Origin: Candidatus Bathyarchaeota archaeon
GTDB taxonomy: Archaea; Thermoproteota; Bathyarchaeia; 40CM-2-53-6; FEN-987
Direction of reading: 5' to 3'
Assembly (NCBI GenBank): GCA_023247835.1
Contig: JAHFFU010000021.1
Location: forward strand, 1-9,950
Length of the DNA: 9,950 nt
The position numbers and the translations under genes were made by a program. Below, piece by piece: positions 1 through 6,697 of the stretch; the first letter of the stretch is position 1, and every line of letters starts with the position of its first letter. Under the pieces are notes generated by a model, which was given only the letters and a program-made list of their open reading frames with translations, was not told the DNA's origin and made no database searches.

Positions 1-129
1 AGACGAAGAGTCGTTTAGTCCAAATACGGCGACGAATTTGAGTACGCAGCCCTAGGCCAATACCATTACGTTGATTAGGTAATTCCTCTCGTTCCCCGAT
101 TCGAAACTACATCAGCGGCGTAAATACCA
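1..129. other. Window edge with no supportable gene
   Basis: This stretch is closed by stops in most frames. The plus-strand frame from base 2 is open to a TAG at 53-55 and could be the last codons of an upstream gene, but 17 residues give no recognisable similarity. An in-frame TAA at 121-123, just before the ATG at 130, shows that the downstream gene does not extend into it. I see no convincing TATA box or ribosome binding site. Confidence 0.4.
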
Positions 130-1218
130 ATGTCGGCAAGCAAATCCCTGCAAGTAATCAGGAATGTCGGCAAAGGGCTTGCTCTGATACTCGCAGTATT
201 CTCCACGATTAGTTACATGATTTCACTTGCTCTTGGCCCAGTATTATTCTTCTCTACGTCTGACGGTCTGAATGTTGCTGCTCGACGCATTCACCAGCTT
301 CCGGTCGACGTTTTCATGGTGATAACGGTCCCAGTTCCTCTGGGAGTTAGCTTTGGCGTTTTGTTCGCTGGAATCTGGGTCGCCTTCGTAGTTTGTTTAA
401 TTTTCGCTTGGCTCAGCCGAGGCGGTTTTGTCAGTTCTGTCAAAGATGTTTTGACTAAGTCGATTTCCGTAGCGAAAGCTAACTTTCTCTTCATCATGCC
501 ATTAGTAGCCACCAGCCTTCTTTACACCACAATCCTGATCCAGCAGTTTCAGGAAACTCAAGGGGTTGAGACTGGTAACCTAAACTTCCCACCAGCGACA
601 AGCCCCTACCTCATATTGGTTGAACTATCTTTCGCTCCCCTCCGCGAGGAGTTCGCCTTCCGTATAACCTTCATCGGCATCCTGATTGGAATTTTCCTTT
701 TGGTCTTGTACCGCTCCGATCCTAAAGTTTCAGGATTAAAGAATCGAGTCAAATTGATTCTGCTCGCTATGGCGAGCCCTGAACGCGCCAAACTAAAGAT
801 GGGCTATAGAAACGTAAGCACTAACGGCTTCCTGCATGGGATAAGTCCGCTTGAGTGGGCGTTGATCCTAATTGCTGCTACAGCCTTTGGCTCAGCCCAT
901 TACCTCCTTGGAGGGGGCTGGGAGGTCGGCAAAATCACGACAGCTTTCTTGGCAGGTTTAATGTTTGGAATAATGTATGTTGCCTACGGCGCCTACGCGC
1001 CCATCTTACTGCACTGGTTCTTCAATTACTACTTCACAGTCCTGGATCTCGCCGATTCCACTTACGGCGGCGCATTTCACGCATTCGCCTATCTGACTGA
1101 ATTAACTACTTTAGCCGCCGGGCCAGTCATACTCATCGTCTTCCTCATGATCGCTGCCCTGAAGATAGCGGACGCGCTGGCTCTGAGGGCGGCAGGAATA
1201 GGCCAGAAGAGTAGTTGA
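130..1218 (+). CDS. CPBP (CAAX-type) family intramembrane metalloprotease-like protein
   Basis: The predicted product has 362 residues and is strongly hydrophobic, with about eight membrane segments (roughly 15-40, 60-95, 118-138, 180-195, 241-260, 268-286, 288-305 and 328-350). The three hallmark motifs of the CPBP/Abi/Rce1 superfamily are visible in order: EExxxR as E173-E174-x3-R178 (REEFAFRI), FxxxH as F253-H257 (FGSAH), and HxxxN as H295-N299 (HWFFN). In known members these residues form the membrane-embedded catalytic site, which cleaves substrates inside or next to the bilayer. In prokaryotes the family is linked to protein maturation, bacteriocin immunity and signalling, and the substrate here is unknown. 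A polar stretch of about 45 residues (195-240) separates motif one from motif two. The ATG at 130 is the only start before an in-frame TAA at 121-123. No clear ribosome binding site precedes it, so the message may be leaderless. The gene stands alone, which gives no functional context. Confidence 0.85.
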   Translation: MSASKSLQVIRNVGKGLALILAVFSTISYMISLALGPVLFFSTSDGLNVAARRIHQLPVDVFMVITVPVPLGVSFGVLFAGIWVAFVVCLIFAWLSRGGFVSSVKDVLTKSISVAKANFLFIMPLVATSLLYTTILIQQFQETQGVETGNLNFPPATSPYLILVELSFAPLREEFAFRITFIGILIGIFLLVLYRSDPKVSGLKNRVKLILLAMASPERAKLKMGYRNVSTNGFLHGISPLEWALILIAATAFGSAHYLLGGGWEVGKITTAFLAGLMFGIMYVAYGAYAPILLHWFFNYYFTVLDLADSTYGGAFHAFAYLTELTTLAAGPVILIVFLMIAALKIADALALRAAGIGQKSS

Positions 1219-1234
1219 GACCGCTTCGACAATC

Positions 1235-1241
1235 TTATACG
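1235..1241 (+). promoter_or_regulatory. Possible TATA box upstream of valS
   Basis: The sequence CTTATAC resembles an archaeal box A core. It lies in the 149-base gap between the protease gene and valS. If used, it would give a valS leader of about 105 bases. It also falls in the loop of a short inverted repeat (ACCGC 1220-1224 with GCGGT 1247-1251). The rest of the gap shows no RNA gene or T-run terminator that I can support. Confidence 0.25.
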
Positions 1242-1353
1242 CCGCAGCGGTTCTCAAATGAAATTGGTGTAGGGGCTTGTATCAGCGCCAAGTCCAGTAA
1301 GCCTAAAGCAATCTAATTCTTGGAATGGCACCCAGCGGATAAACTTCGGATCG

Positions 1354-1360
1354 GGTGATC
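1354..1360 (+). promoter_or_regulatory. Strong Shine-Dalgarno site for valS
   Basis: GGTGATC is fully complementary to the archaeal 16S 3' tail (GAUCACC). It sits 7 bases before the ATG at 1368, which fixes the valS start. Confidence 0.8.
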
Positions 1361-1367
1361 ACTCTAC

Positions 1368-3728
1368 ATGAGCCTAAGGAAGGCTGAAGCGGTGAAGAAA
1401 TTTTTCCCACTGATAGCCGAGAAACGCTGGGACCACAGTCTGGAACGCAAGATTTTCGATGGTTGGCAGGAGGAGGCAATTTACCGTCTCAAACTCGGTA
1501 AGGCCGGTAAGCCTTTCGTAATCGACACGCCACCGCCGTATCCGTCGGGGACATGGCATATCGGCGCCGTTGCCCAATATTCGCAAATTGATATGATCGC
1601 CCGAGCCGAGCGAATGTCTGGAAAGCAGGTTTTGTTCCCAATCGGTTTCGACAGAAATGGGCTGCCCGTCGAAGTTTACACCGAGAACCTGTACAAAGTA
1701 AAGATTCGAGATACCTCCAGAGAACGTTTCATCGAACTATGTGCGACCGCTCTCGACGACCTTGAGAATAAGATGCTCGAAATCATGAAGCGTATCGGAC
1801 TCAGCGGCGATTACGCGGCAAAGTATAGGACTGATGAAGAGGAGTACAGGAAACTAACCCAGTGCACCTTCATCGAGCTCTGGAATAATGGGCTCATCTA
1901 CGAAGCAACGCGTCCCAACAACTACTGTCATGACTGCGGGACAACAATCGCTGACGCTGAGGTAGAATACGAAGAGTTGCCCACCCGTCTCGTGCATGTG
2001 AAGTTTACAGTTAAGGAGACAGGTGAACCTCTAGTAATCGCAACAACGAGGCCAGAGCTCATTTGCTCTTGTCAGCTAGTTATTGTAAACCTGTCTGATG
2101 AAAGATACACGGCTCTTCATGGAAAACACGCTAACCTACCAATTTACAATCGTGACGTGGAGATTAAGCCGCACCCGAGCGCTCGACCAGAGTTCGGAAC
2201 TGGGGCTGTAATGATATGCAGTTACGGCGACTACACAGACGTTCTCATTTTCAGGGAGCTAGGCCTCAAAGAAATCTTAGCTGCTGGTCAAGATGGGCGG
2301 TTGACGGAAGCAGCTGGTCCCTATCAGGGACTAAAGGTGGAGGAGGGGAGGTCCAAAATTGTGCAAGACCTCGAAGCCAAAGGCCTTCTTGTTAAGACGG
2401 AAAGCATCATTCATCGCACCCCAATATGCTCACGAAGCCATACGCCCATCGAAATCATACCCATGAAGGAATACTACCTTAAGCAGGTAGACTTCCTTGC
2501 GAAGCTGAAGCAACTTGCGAAGAAGATTGTTTTTCATCCCGAGGCCAACAGGCAAATTCTACTAGATTGGTTGAATTCCATAGCAATCGACTGGCCTATC
2601 TCGCGACGCAGAGTCTATGCCACGGAGATACCGGTTTGGTACTGTAAGAAGTGTGGGGCGCCATTCGTGCCCGGGGGCGGGCAGTATTATAGACCATGGA
2701 GGGACCCGCCTCCTACCGAAAGATGTTCACGGTGTGGTTACACAGAATTCGAAGGAGACACGCGAACCTTCGATACTTGGATGGATTCAAGTATTTCCGC
2801 GATGTTCATCTCCAAGTATCAACGAGACCCGAAGTTCTTCAAGCGTTGCTATCCGGCAAGCATCAGGCCTCAGGGTAAGGATATAGTGCGAACATGGCTC
2901 CATTATTCCATACTCCGATGCTTCCAACTCACCGGGCGGGCCCCGTTCTCACATGCTTGGGTCGGCGGTCTTGGGATGGATGAGCAAGGCCAAGCGATGC
3001 ACAAGAGCAAAGGCAACGTTGTTGAGCCTGAGCCGATCTTGGAAAAATTTGGAGCCGATTCTTTCAGGTTCTGGAATGCATCCGAAGCCACCCAGGGCTC
3101 AGACTTCCGCTGTTCCGAGGCGCGGATCGCAGGAGCACACAAGTTCCTGACGAAACTATGGAATCTCTCCCGCTTCATCTCCTCTTTTCCTCAAGTTAAG
3201 GGCACTAAACTTCTTGCCAGCGACAAGTGGATTCTATCCGAGCTGGCGGTTCTATCGAAGAATTGCATGAGGGGCTATCAGGATTACAATTTCTTCGTCC
3301 CCGCCACTGCCATCAGAGATTTCGTGTGGGAGACCTTTGCTTCCCATTACGCGGAAATGGTGAAGCCCAGAGCATACGGACAGGGATTCTCAAAAACTCA
3401 ACAGAGAGCCGCTTGGTTTACTCTTCACGTTGTATTGAAGAACGTGCTCTTACTGCTCGCCCCCATAACACCATTCATGACAGACCATATTTGGAGGCAG
3501 CTTTACTCTAGAAAGAGCATACATCTTCAGAACTTTCCAAGGCCAGCTTGGTCCAAGGCTCACAAAAGATATACGGAAAAAATGTTAGCTTTCAACAGAG
3601 AGGTGTGGAAGATCAAGGAGAAAAGGAAGTTGGCTCTCCGCGAGCCTGTAGAGGTTGAAGTCCCCAAGGTTCTGGCTCCATTCAGAGACGACCTCATTAG
3701 GATGCACTCGCTGGTCACCAAACCTTAG
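1368..3728 (+). CDS. valS: Valine--tRNA ligase (archaeal-type ValRS)
   Basis: This class I synthetase charges tRNA-Val with valine in the cytoplasm. The product has 786 residues. The catalytic fold opens with a HIGH-type motif (HIGA, 64-67) and closes with a KMSKS-type motif that reads AMHKS (543-547). Two zinc-binding pieces are visible: C187-x2-C190, and C426-x2-C429 paired with C453-x2-C456. Between them lies the CP1 editing domain (about 200-350), with the IATTRPE and GTGAVM segments that clear mischarged threonine. ValRS-specific signatures are FDTWMDSS and GSDFRCSE, followed by the KFLTKLWN helix that starts the anticodon-binding domain. The protein is shorter than many archaeal ValRS (often about 860-890 residues) and ends soon after the anticodon-binding domain, with little room for a C-terminal arm. 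The ATG at 1368 is supported by an excellent ribosome binding site. IleRS and LeuRS are less likely because of the ValRS signatures. Confidence 0.95.
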   Translation: MSLRKAEAVKKFFPLIAEKRWDHSLERKIFDGWQEEAIYRLKLGKAGKPFVIDTPPPYPSGTWHIGAVAQYSQIDMIARAERMSGKQVLFPIGFDRNGLPVEVYTENLYKVKIRDTSRERFIELCATALDDLENKMLEIMKRIGLSGDYAAKYRTDEEEYRKLTQCTFIELWNNGLIYEATRPNNYCHDCGTTIADAEVEYEELPTRLVHVKFTVKETGEPLVIATTRPELICSCQLVIVNLSDERYTALHGKHANLPIYNRDVEIKPHPSARPEFGTGAVMICSYGDYTDVLIFRELGLKEILAAGQDGRLTEAAGPYQGLKVEEGRSKIVQDLEAKGLLVKTESIIHRTPICSRSHTPIEIIPMKEYYLKQVDFLAKLKQLAKKIVFHPEANRQILLDWLNSIAIDWPISRRRVYATEIPVWYCKKCGAPFVPGGGQYYRPWRDPPPTERCSRCGYTEFEGDTRTFDTWMDSSISAMFISKYQRDPKFFKRCYPASIRPQGKDIVRTWLHYSILRCFQLTGRAPFSHAWVGGLGMDEQGQAMHKSKGNVVEPEPILEKFGADSFRFWNASEATQGSDFRCSEARIAGAHKFLTKLWNLSRFISSFPQVKGTKLLASDKWILSELAVLSKNCMRGYQDYNFFVPATAIRDFVWETFASHYAEMVKPRAYGQGFSKTQQRAAWFTLHVVLKNVLLLLAPITPFMTDHIWRQLYSRKSIHLQNFPRPAWSKAHKRYTEKMLAFNREVWKIKEKRKLALREPVEVEVPKVLAPFRDDLIRMHSLVTKP

Positions 3729-3742
3729 TTGAATTGCAACAG

Positions 3743-3750
3743 TTTAATAC
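3743..3750 (+). promoter_or_regulatory. TATA-like box for the SSB gene
   Basis: TTTAATAC closely resembles an archaeal box A. It lies about 34 bases before the ATG at 3781, so initiation around 25-28 bases downstream would give a leader of only a few bases. That fits the absence of a Shine-Dalgarno sequence before the ATG. Confidence 0.45.
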
Positions 3751-3780
3751 CTGAATTGTGGTTGTAGCGGTTCGATTTCA

Positions 3781-4071
3781 ATGAAGATATTGGAATTAAA
3801 GCCTGGGATGAGGCGCGTTGACATCACGGCTAAAATCCTTGAGCTTTCAGAGGCAAGAGAGGTAACCACGCGAAGGGGCGAACAGTCGCGAGTCGCAACC
3901 GCCGTGGTCAGCGATGACTCCGGCACTGTCAAGCTGAACCTCTGGAACGAGCAGATAGACCAGGTAAAAGTCAACAACACCGTTGTGATCGAGAACGGTT
4001 ACGTGGACAGCTTTCGGGGCGAGACCCAACTCAACGTCGGTCGCTATGGAAAGCTCACTGTGCAGCCCTAG
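3781..4071 (+). CDS. ssb: Single-stranded DNA-binding protein, single OB fold (crenarchaeal SSB type)
   Basis: The 96-residue product is essentially one OB fold that binds single-stranded DNA during replication, repair and possibly transcription. From memory it aligns almost without gaps to the core of Sulfolobus solfataricus SSB. Shared blocks include the LExSEAR segment (20-26), the VKLxLW segment (50-55) and the IEN and QLNxG segments (70-87). The DNA-stacking aromatics W56, W75 and F79 of the Sulfolobus protein correspond to W55, Y74 and F78 here, with one conservative change. The disordered Gly/Arg-rich and acidic tail that follows the fold in Sulfolobus SSB is missing, so the protein is a bare domain. 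No ribosome binding site precedes the ATG, and a TATA-like box at 3743-3750 suggests a short-leader message. The next gene starts 41 bases downstream on the same strand and may be co-transcribed. Confidence 0.9.
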   Translation: MKILELKPGMRRVDITAKILELSEAREVTTRRGEQSRVATAVVSDDSGTVKLNLWNEQIDQVKVNNTVVIENGYVDSFRGETQLNVGRYGKLTVQP

Positions 4072-4112
4072 TTGAACGTCCATAACCCTTACGCTGCGGT
4101 CAGGGCCCGACT

Positions 4113-4994
4113 TTGAGCGCAGACGACCGCTTCGAGGAGATAAAACGACTTCTCGAGTCGACAATAAACGAGTTTCAAACACTCTTCCAATCCGCGGGAG
4201 GTTTCGAGGATTCCCGGGTTGGAAATGGTTGGGCCCCTGAGAAGATAACCCCGGAAATTTACTACTTACAGCCGAAACCACTTGACGAATTAATCAGAAT
4301 TGCGGAAGTTCGAAAGCGTTCGTTGTTCAAGAATCGCGTTTTCTACTTTTTGAGACCCAAAGACCGAGACGTCAAATCACCGGCGGAGCCGCGGATAAAG
4401 TTTATCCCTTTTTGGAGAGTGAAAGGGTACCATGAGTGTTTCTATTTCAGAGGCAATTCATACAAGATAGATCTGCCAGAAGATGTAGTGGCCGTCGAGG
4501 TTGAAGGCAGGATTCGTGATCTTCTTGGCCAAGAGGCAGGCGACTCGCAGGGCTTGACGAATCTCGCTAAACGTTTGCTTGGAAAAAAGGAATGGGTAGG
4601 CGCTAAGACTATTCGCCTGGGCGATGTAACCGAGCTTGCTTACATGTACAAGGAAGGGTCAATCTTCCTAGACGCTGAGGGTAAGGAAAATCTTGAGGCC
4701 GAGGCCTTCTTCGATCGTAGGTTGCCGCTTCAAAGGGTGAGCATTGAGGAGCTGAATAGAGAGTTCCCGAGCGCAGAGTTAGGCGCGAGCTCGGTCACCA
4801 AGGAGGACTTGATTCGAAAGCTTCATGCCCTGGTTGTCAGGCCGCCTACAGCGTTTTCGAAAATTCTGAGTAATCGATTCCAAATTACGCAACTGGCGCA
4901 GTATTTGATGCCCGTGTATTCATTCATTTTTGAATCGCGTGGGCAAAGAAAGGAAATTAGGGTGCACGGGTACACTGGCGGAATCTTTCAGTAG
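4113..4994 (+). CDS. Unrecognised conserved-looking protein with two similar aromatic modules
   Basis: I do not recognise this 293-residue soluble protein; it has no signal peptide or membrane segment. The N-terminus (1-30) looks like an amphipathic helix. A first module around 93-135 contains IPFW (98-101) followed by GYHEC (105-109) and alternating beta-like hydrophobic residues. A charged middle region (135-240) follows. The C-terminal module (263-293) has MPVY (266-269) and ends in VHGYTGG (284-290). This resembles the 'aromatic strand, then basic strand ending in G-x-T-G' pattern found at the ends of many archaeal and bacterial zinc-ribbon or membrane-associated proteins. The two modules may be related, but that is inference. 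The TTG at 4113 is chosen because an in-frame TAA lies at 4083-4085 and no in-frame ATG occurs until about residue 178. No strong ribosome binding site is visible. The last 24 codons overlap the 3' end of the opposite-strand gene. Confidence 0.75.
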   Translation: MSADDRFEEIKRLLESTINEFQTLFQSAGGFEDSRVGNGWAPEKITPEIYYLQPKPLDELIRIAEVRKRSLFKNRVFYFLRPKDRDVKSPAEPRIKFIPFWRVKGYHECFYFRGNSYKIDLPEDVVAVEVEGRIRDLLGQEAGDSQGLTNLAKRLLGKKEWVGAKTIRLGDVTELAYMYKEGSIFLDAEGKENLEAEAFFDRRLPLQRVSIEELNREFPSAELGASSVTKEDLIRKLHALVVRPPTAFSKILSNRFQITQLAQYLMPVYSFIFESRGQRKEIRVHGYTGGIFQ

Positions 4995-6449
4995 CGCCTG
5001 ACCGCGCGGGCCAGGCTTGAATCTCTGGATAATTTTTCTAACACGGAAGTAGACTCTCCTTCCGTAGCGAGTAATGGTCCATCGCGCAAGCAAACCGACA
5101 GCTATCAGAAAAGCCAATAGAACGATGAACAAGTACGGTTGCGCTTGCACTTTAACCTCAACATTTCCTGAGTTCCCTAACTTGTCAACGGCGGTGACAT
5201 TCAACGTCCAAGTTCCTGAGCGCCACAGGTCTGAAAAGGTGCTCGAATACGCGGCCCGCCAAGCCTGGATGCTGGTGTCATAGGTTGACTTTAGCTCCGA
5301 AACGGATGATCCCGTGGACACAACCAATCTGACCGTTCCATTCGTCAACGGGGTCCCGTCCGGGTATGTCACCCTAGAGATTATGCTAACCTGTCCGAAT
5401 GGAATCTGGATCAGAGTTCCATTCACCTCGCTATTGATGACCAAACTCGCATTTCTAACTTGGAAATAATTTGAGAACGTGTCGCCGGATCCGCCTTTGT
5501 TTCCGAAACCATCATCAAATGACATCGCCGGCAATTCAAACCTGTATTTTCCGCTGGGCGTTGCGTTGACTAGGATCTTGACGCCGGTTGCCCAAATTCC
5601 ATTCGCTGCGTCTACCAATGAAAGTGAAGCAGAAGCCGTAGTACCCTGGTCTTGCAGAAGTAGAACGGCGCTTGTGTTCGGCTTTGATTTAACGACAGGA
5701 CTTCCGTCAGGATATTGAAGGGTCAGTGACATCGTCGCTCGTTCGGTTCGCTGGTATATTTGATTCGGTTGCTGAGCAACCTTTGCAGATAGCACCGCCT
5801 GCGTCACTGTGAACTTGGACTGAGACACGTAGTCTTGCTGCGGGTTGTCGTAAATTCCGGTCCCATCGATGAAGATCGAATAGACATCTGTAATTGCGTC
5901 TTCTGGTATCCTCCAGGTGTCGTTGAAATCGCCATCAGTGGTTGAGGCAAGAGTAGTTTCTTGAACGAAATTGCCGGCGGGATTGCGAATGCTTAACCTA
6001 AGACTTGTCCCTGGGAATAGGCCGCCGCCTACTGTTTTGATGGGCTGCGTTCGCTGATAAAGGGGCTTCAACGTTCCCCACACGCCGAAGTGCGCGGTCG
6101 CCTGTGAATCGTCTGTAATGGCTGATGTCGAAAGGCTGACCAGATATGTGCCTAAGGCGGCACCTGCGCCCAGAGGGAAGACGATTCCAGCTGGGACGAA
6201 GCCTCCGGAGACAGATGCAAAACTAGTTCCGGTGAAATGCGTTTTGTTGTCTGTTGGTTCCTTCACCCACATGTAGTAGGTCAAGCCCTGCGCGAGACCG
6301 GACCCTACCAATGTGATTTGTTTGTCCCTCGTTGTGTATAGGGGCTGATCGGTTCGCAAGCTTGGGGCGGCATGGGCTGAGGAGGGGAACGTGGAAAGAA
6401 GAATCAGAAGACTCAGGACGACCACGAAAACATGAATGTTTCTCACCAT
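4920..6449 (-). CDS. Secreted, membrane-anchored surface protein with Ig-like/beta-sandwich domains
   Basis: The 509-residue product begins with a clear Sec signal peptide (about 1-27: basic start, hydrophobic run, then the AHA-A cleavage region). It ends with one membrane helix (about 438-456) and a very basic tail (RYGRR, RKIIQR), giving an outside-N, inside-C topology. The ectodomain (28-437) is rich in Ser, Thr, Gly and Val and looks like three or four beta-sandwich repeats, for example near 30-122, 125-218, 222-332 and 335-435. Two domains share a YPDGSP/YPDGTP turn (246-251 and 362-367). Eight N-glycosylation sequons are visible (N68, N176, N258, N295, N333, N343, N370 and N417). An S-layer-associated or adhesin-like role is plausible, but no specific family is recognised. 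The ATG at 6449 lies 48 bases downstream of the encoded CCA of a same-strand tRNA gene, with only a weak purine-rich site before it. The 3' end overlaps the convergent gene by 75 bases. Confidence 0.85.
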   Translation of the reverse strand: MVRNIHVFVVVLSLLILLSTFPSSAHAAPSLRTDQPLYTTRDKQITLVGSGLAQGLTYYMWVKEPTDNKTHFTGTSFASVSGGFVPAGIVFPLGAGAALGTYLVSLSTSAITDDSQATAHFGVWGTLKPLYQRTQPIKTVGGGLFPGTSLRLSIRNPAGNFVQETTLASTTDGDFNDTWRIPEDAITDVYSIFIDGTGIYDNPQQDYVSQSKFTVTQAVLSAKVAQQPNQIYQRTERATMSLTLQYPDGSPVVKSKPNTSAVLLLQDQGTTASASLSLVDAANGIWATGVKILVNATPSGKYRFELPAMSFDDGFGNKGGSGDTFSNYFQVRNASLVINSEVNGTLIQIPFGQVSIISRVTYPDGTPLTNGTVRLVVSTGSSVSELKSTYDTSIQAWRAAYSSTFSDLWRSGTWTLNVTAVDKLGNSGNVEVKVQAQPYLFIVLLAFLIAVGLLARWTITRYGRRVYFRVRKIIQRFKPGPRGQALLKDSASVPVHPNFLSLPTRFKNE

Positions 6450-6548
6450 TTTTGCTTCTTCCCGCCTCTCTCATTTCCCAGCTTGAGTGCGTTCCGTTGG
6501 CGCCGGGAGAGGGATTCGAACCCCCGAGGCCCATAAGGGCCACAGGCT

Positions 6549-6564
6549 AACATTGAATTTTTCA
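6549..6564 (-). other. tRNA-Ser anticodon-loop intron, position 37/38 (16 bases)
   Basis: The bases between G37 and A38 must be removed to leave a 7-base anticodon loop. In the precursor the loop bases TTGA can pair with TCAA in the intron, the usual anticodon-intron helix of archaeal precursors. The surrounding bulges are irregular, so the exact cut could shift by a base. Confidence 0.8.
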
Positions 6565-6580
6565 CTCAAGGCCTGCGCCT

Positions 6581-6600
6581 CTGGATCGAGTTCCTACCGT
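6581..6600 (-). other. tRNA-Ser D-loop intron (20 bases)
   Basis: Removing these bases restores a normal D arm, with the GCC/GGC stem closing a loop that contains the GG pair. A bulge-helix-bulge-like fold is visible in the precursor: exon GGAT pairs with ATCC near the intron 3' end, flanked by 3-base bulges TAA and AGA. A weak CGG/TCG stem lies inside the intron. Cutting each bulge after its second base gives exactly this intron. The outer helix is imperfect, so the motif is of the relaxed type. Confidence 0.8.
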
Positions 6601-6645
6601 TAATCCGCTCGGCCATCCCGGCTAGCTATCCCTGAAGGCGATTCC

Positions 6646-6653
6646 TATTTAAG
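6646..6653 (-). promoter_or_regulatory. TATA box for tRNA-Ser, possibly shared with the divergent archease gene
   Basis: On the minus strand this reads CTTAAATA, a near-ideal archaeal box A. Its centre is about 27 bases before the tRNA 5' end at 6622. On the plus strand it reads TATTTAAG, about 48 bases before the archease start, so firing in that direction would give a leader of about 20 bases that includes the GAGG site at 6688-6691. Confidence 0.75.
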
Positions 6654-6697
6654 CTCCGAGATAACTTGCGACCGCGAAAAGGTCGAAGAGGCTCTTT

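Larger units (their letters stand above)
6498..6622 (-). tRNA. tRNA-Ser(UGA), two introns, CCA encoded
   Basis: Read on the minus strand, the acceptor halves GCCGGGA (6622-6616) and TCCCGGC (6508-6502) pair over 7 bp. The T arm at 6525-6509 has a TTCGAAT loop. A long variable arm (GGCCC-TTAT-GGGCC, 6541-6528) marks a class II tRNA. The anticodon stem CAGGC/GCCTG (6575-6571 with 6547-6543) is perfect and frames the loop start C-T-TGA-G, so the anticodon is UGA. The discriminator base G (6501) fits serine and argues against leucine. CCA is encoded at 6500-6498. The gene only folds if two insertions are removed: 20 bases in the D loop and 16 bases after position 37. The mature form is then about 86 bases plus CCA, normal for tRNA-Ser. 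Leu(GAG) was considered, but it would break the anticodon stem register. A TATA box lies at the expected distance upstream. Confidence 0.9.

Noticed and set aside
1219..1367. Possible small RNA or terminator hairpin after the protease gene
   Set aside because: Only a 5-bp inverted repeat with a large loop and no T-run was found; there are no convincing C/D or other RNA motifs.
3847..4281. Minus-strand open frame across ssb and the next gene (144 codons)
   Set aside because: It spans two unrelated plus-strand genes, one of them a clear SSB, and shows no recognisable domain.
6223..6543. Minus-strand open frame running through the tRNA 3' half into the surface-protein gene
   Set aside because: It would translate tRNA sequence and overlaps the signal peptide of a well-supported gene in another frame.
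6565..6569. tRNA-Leu(GAG) as an alternative reading of the anticodon
   Set aside because: Shifting the register breaks the perfect CAGGC/GCCTG stem, and the discriminator base is G, as expected for serine, not A as for leucine.
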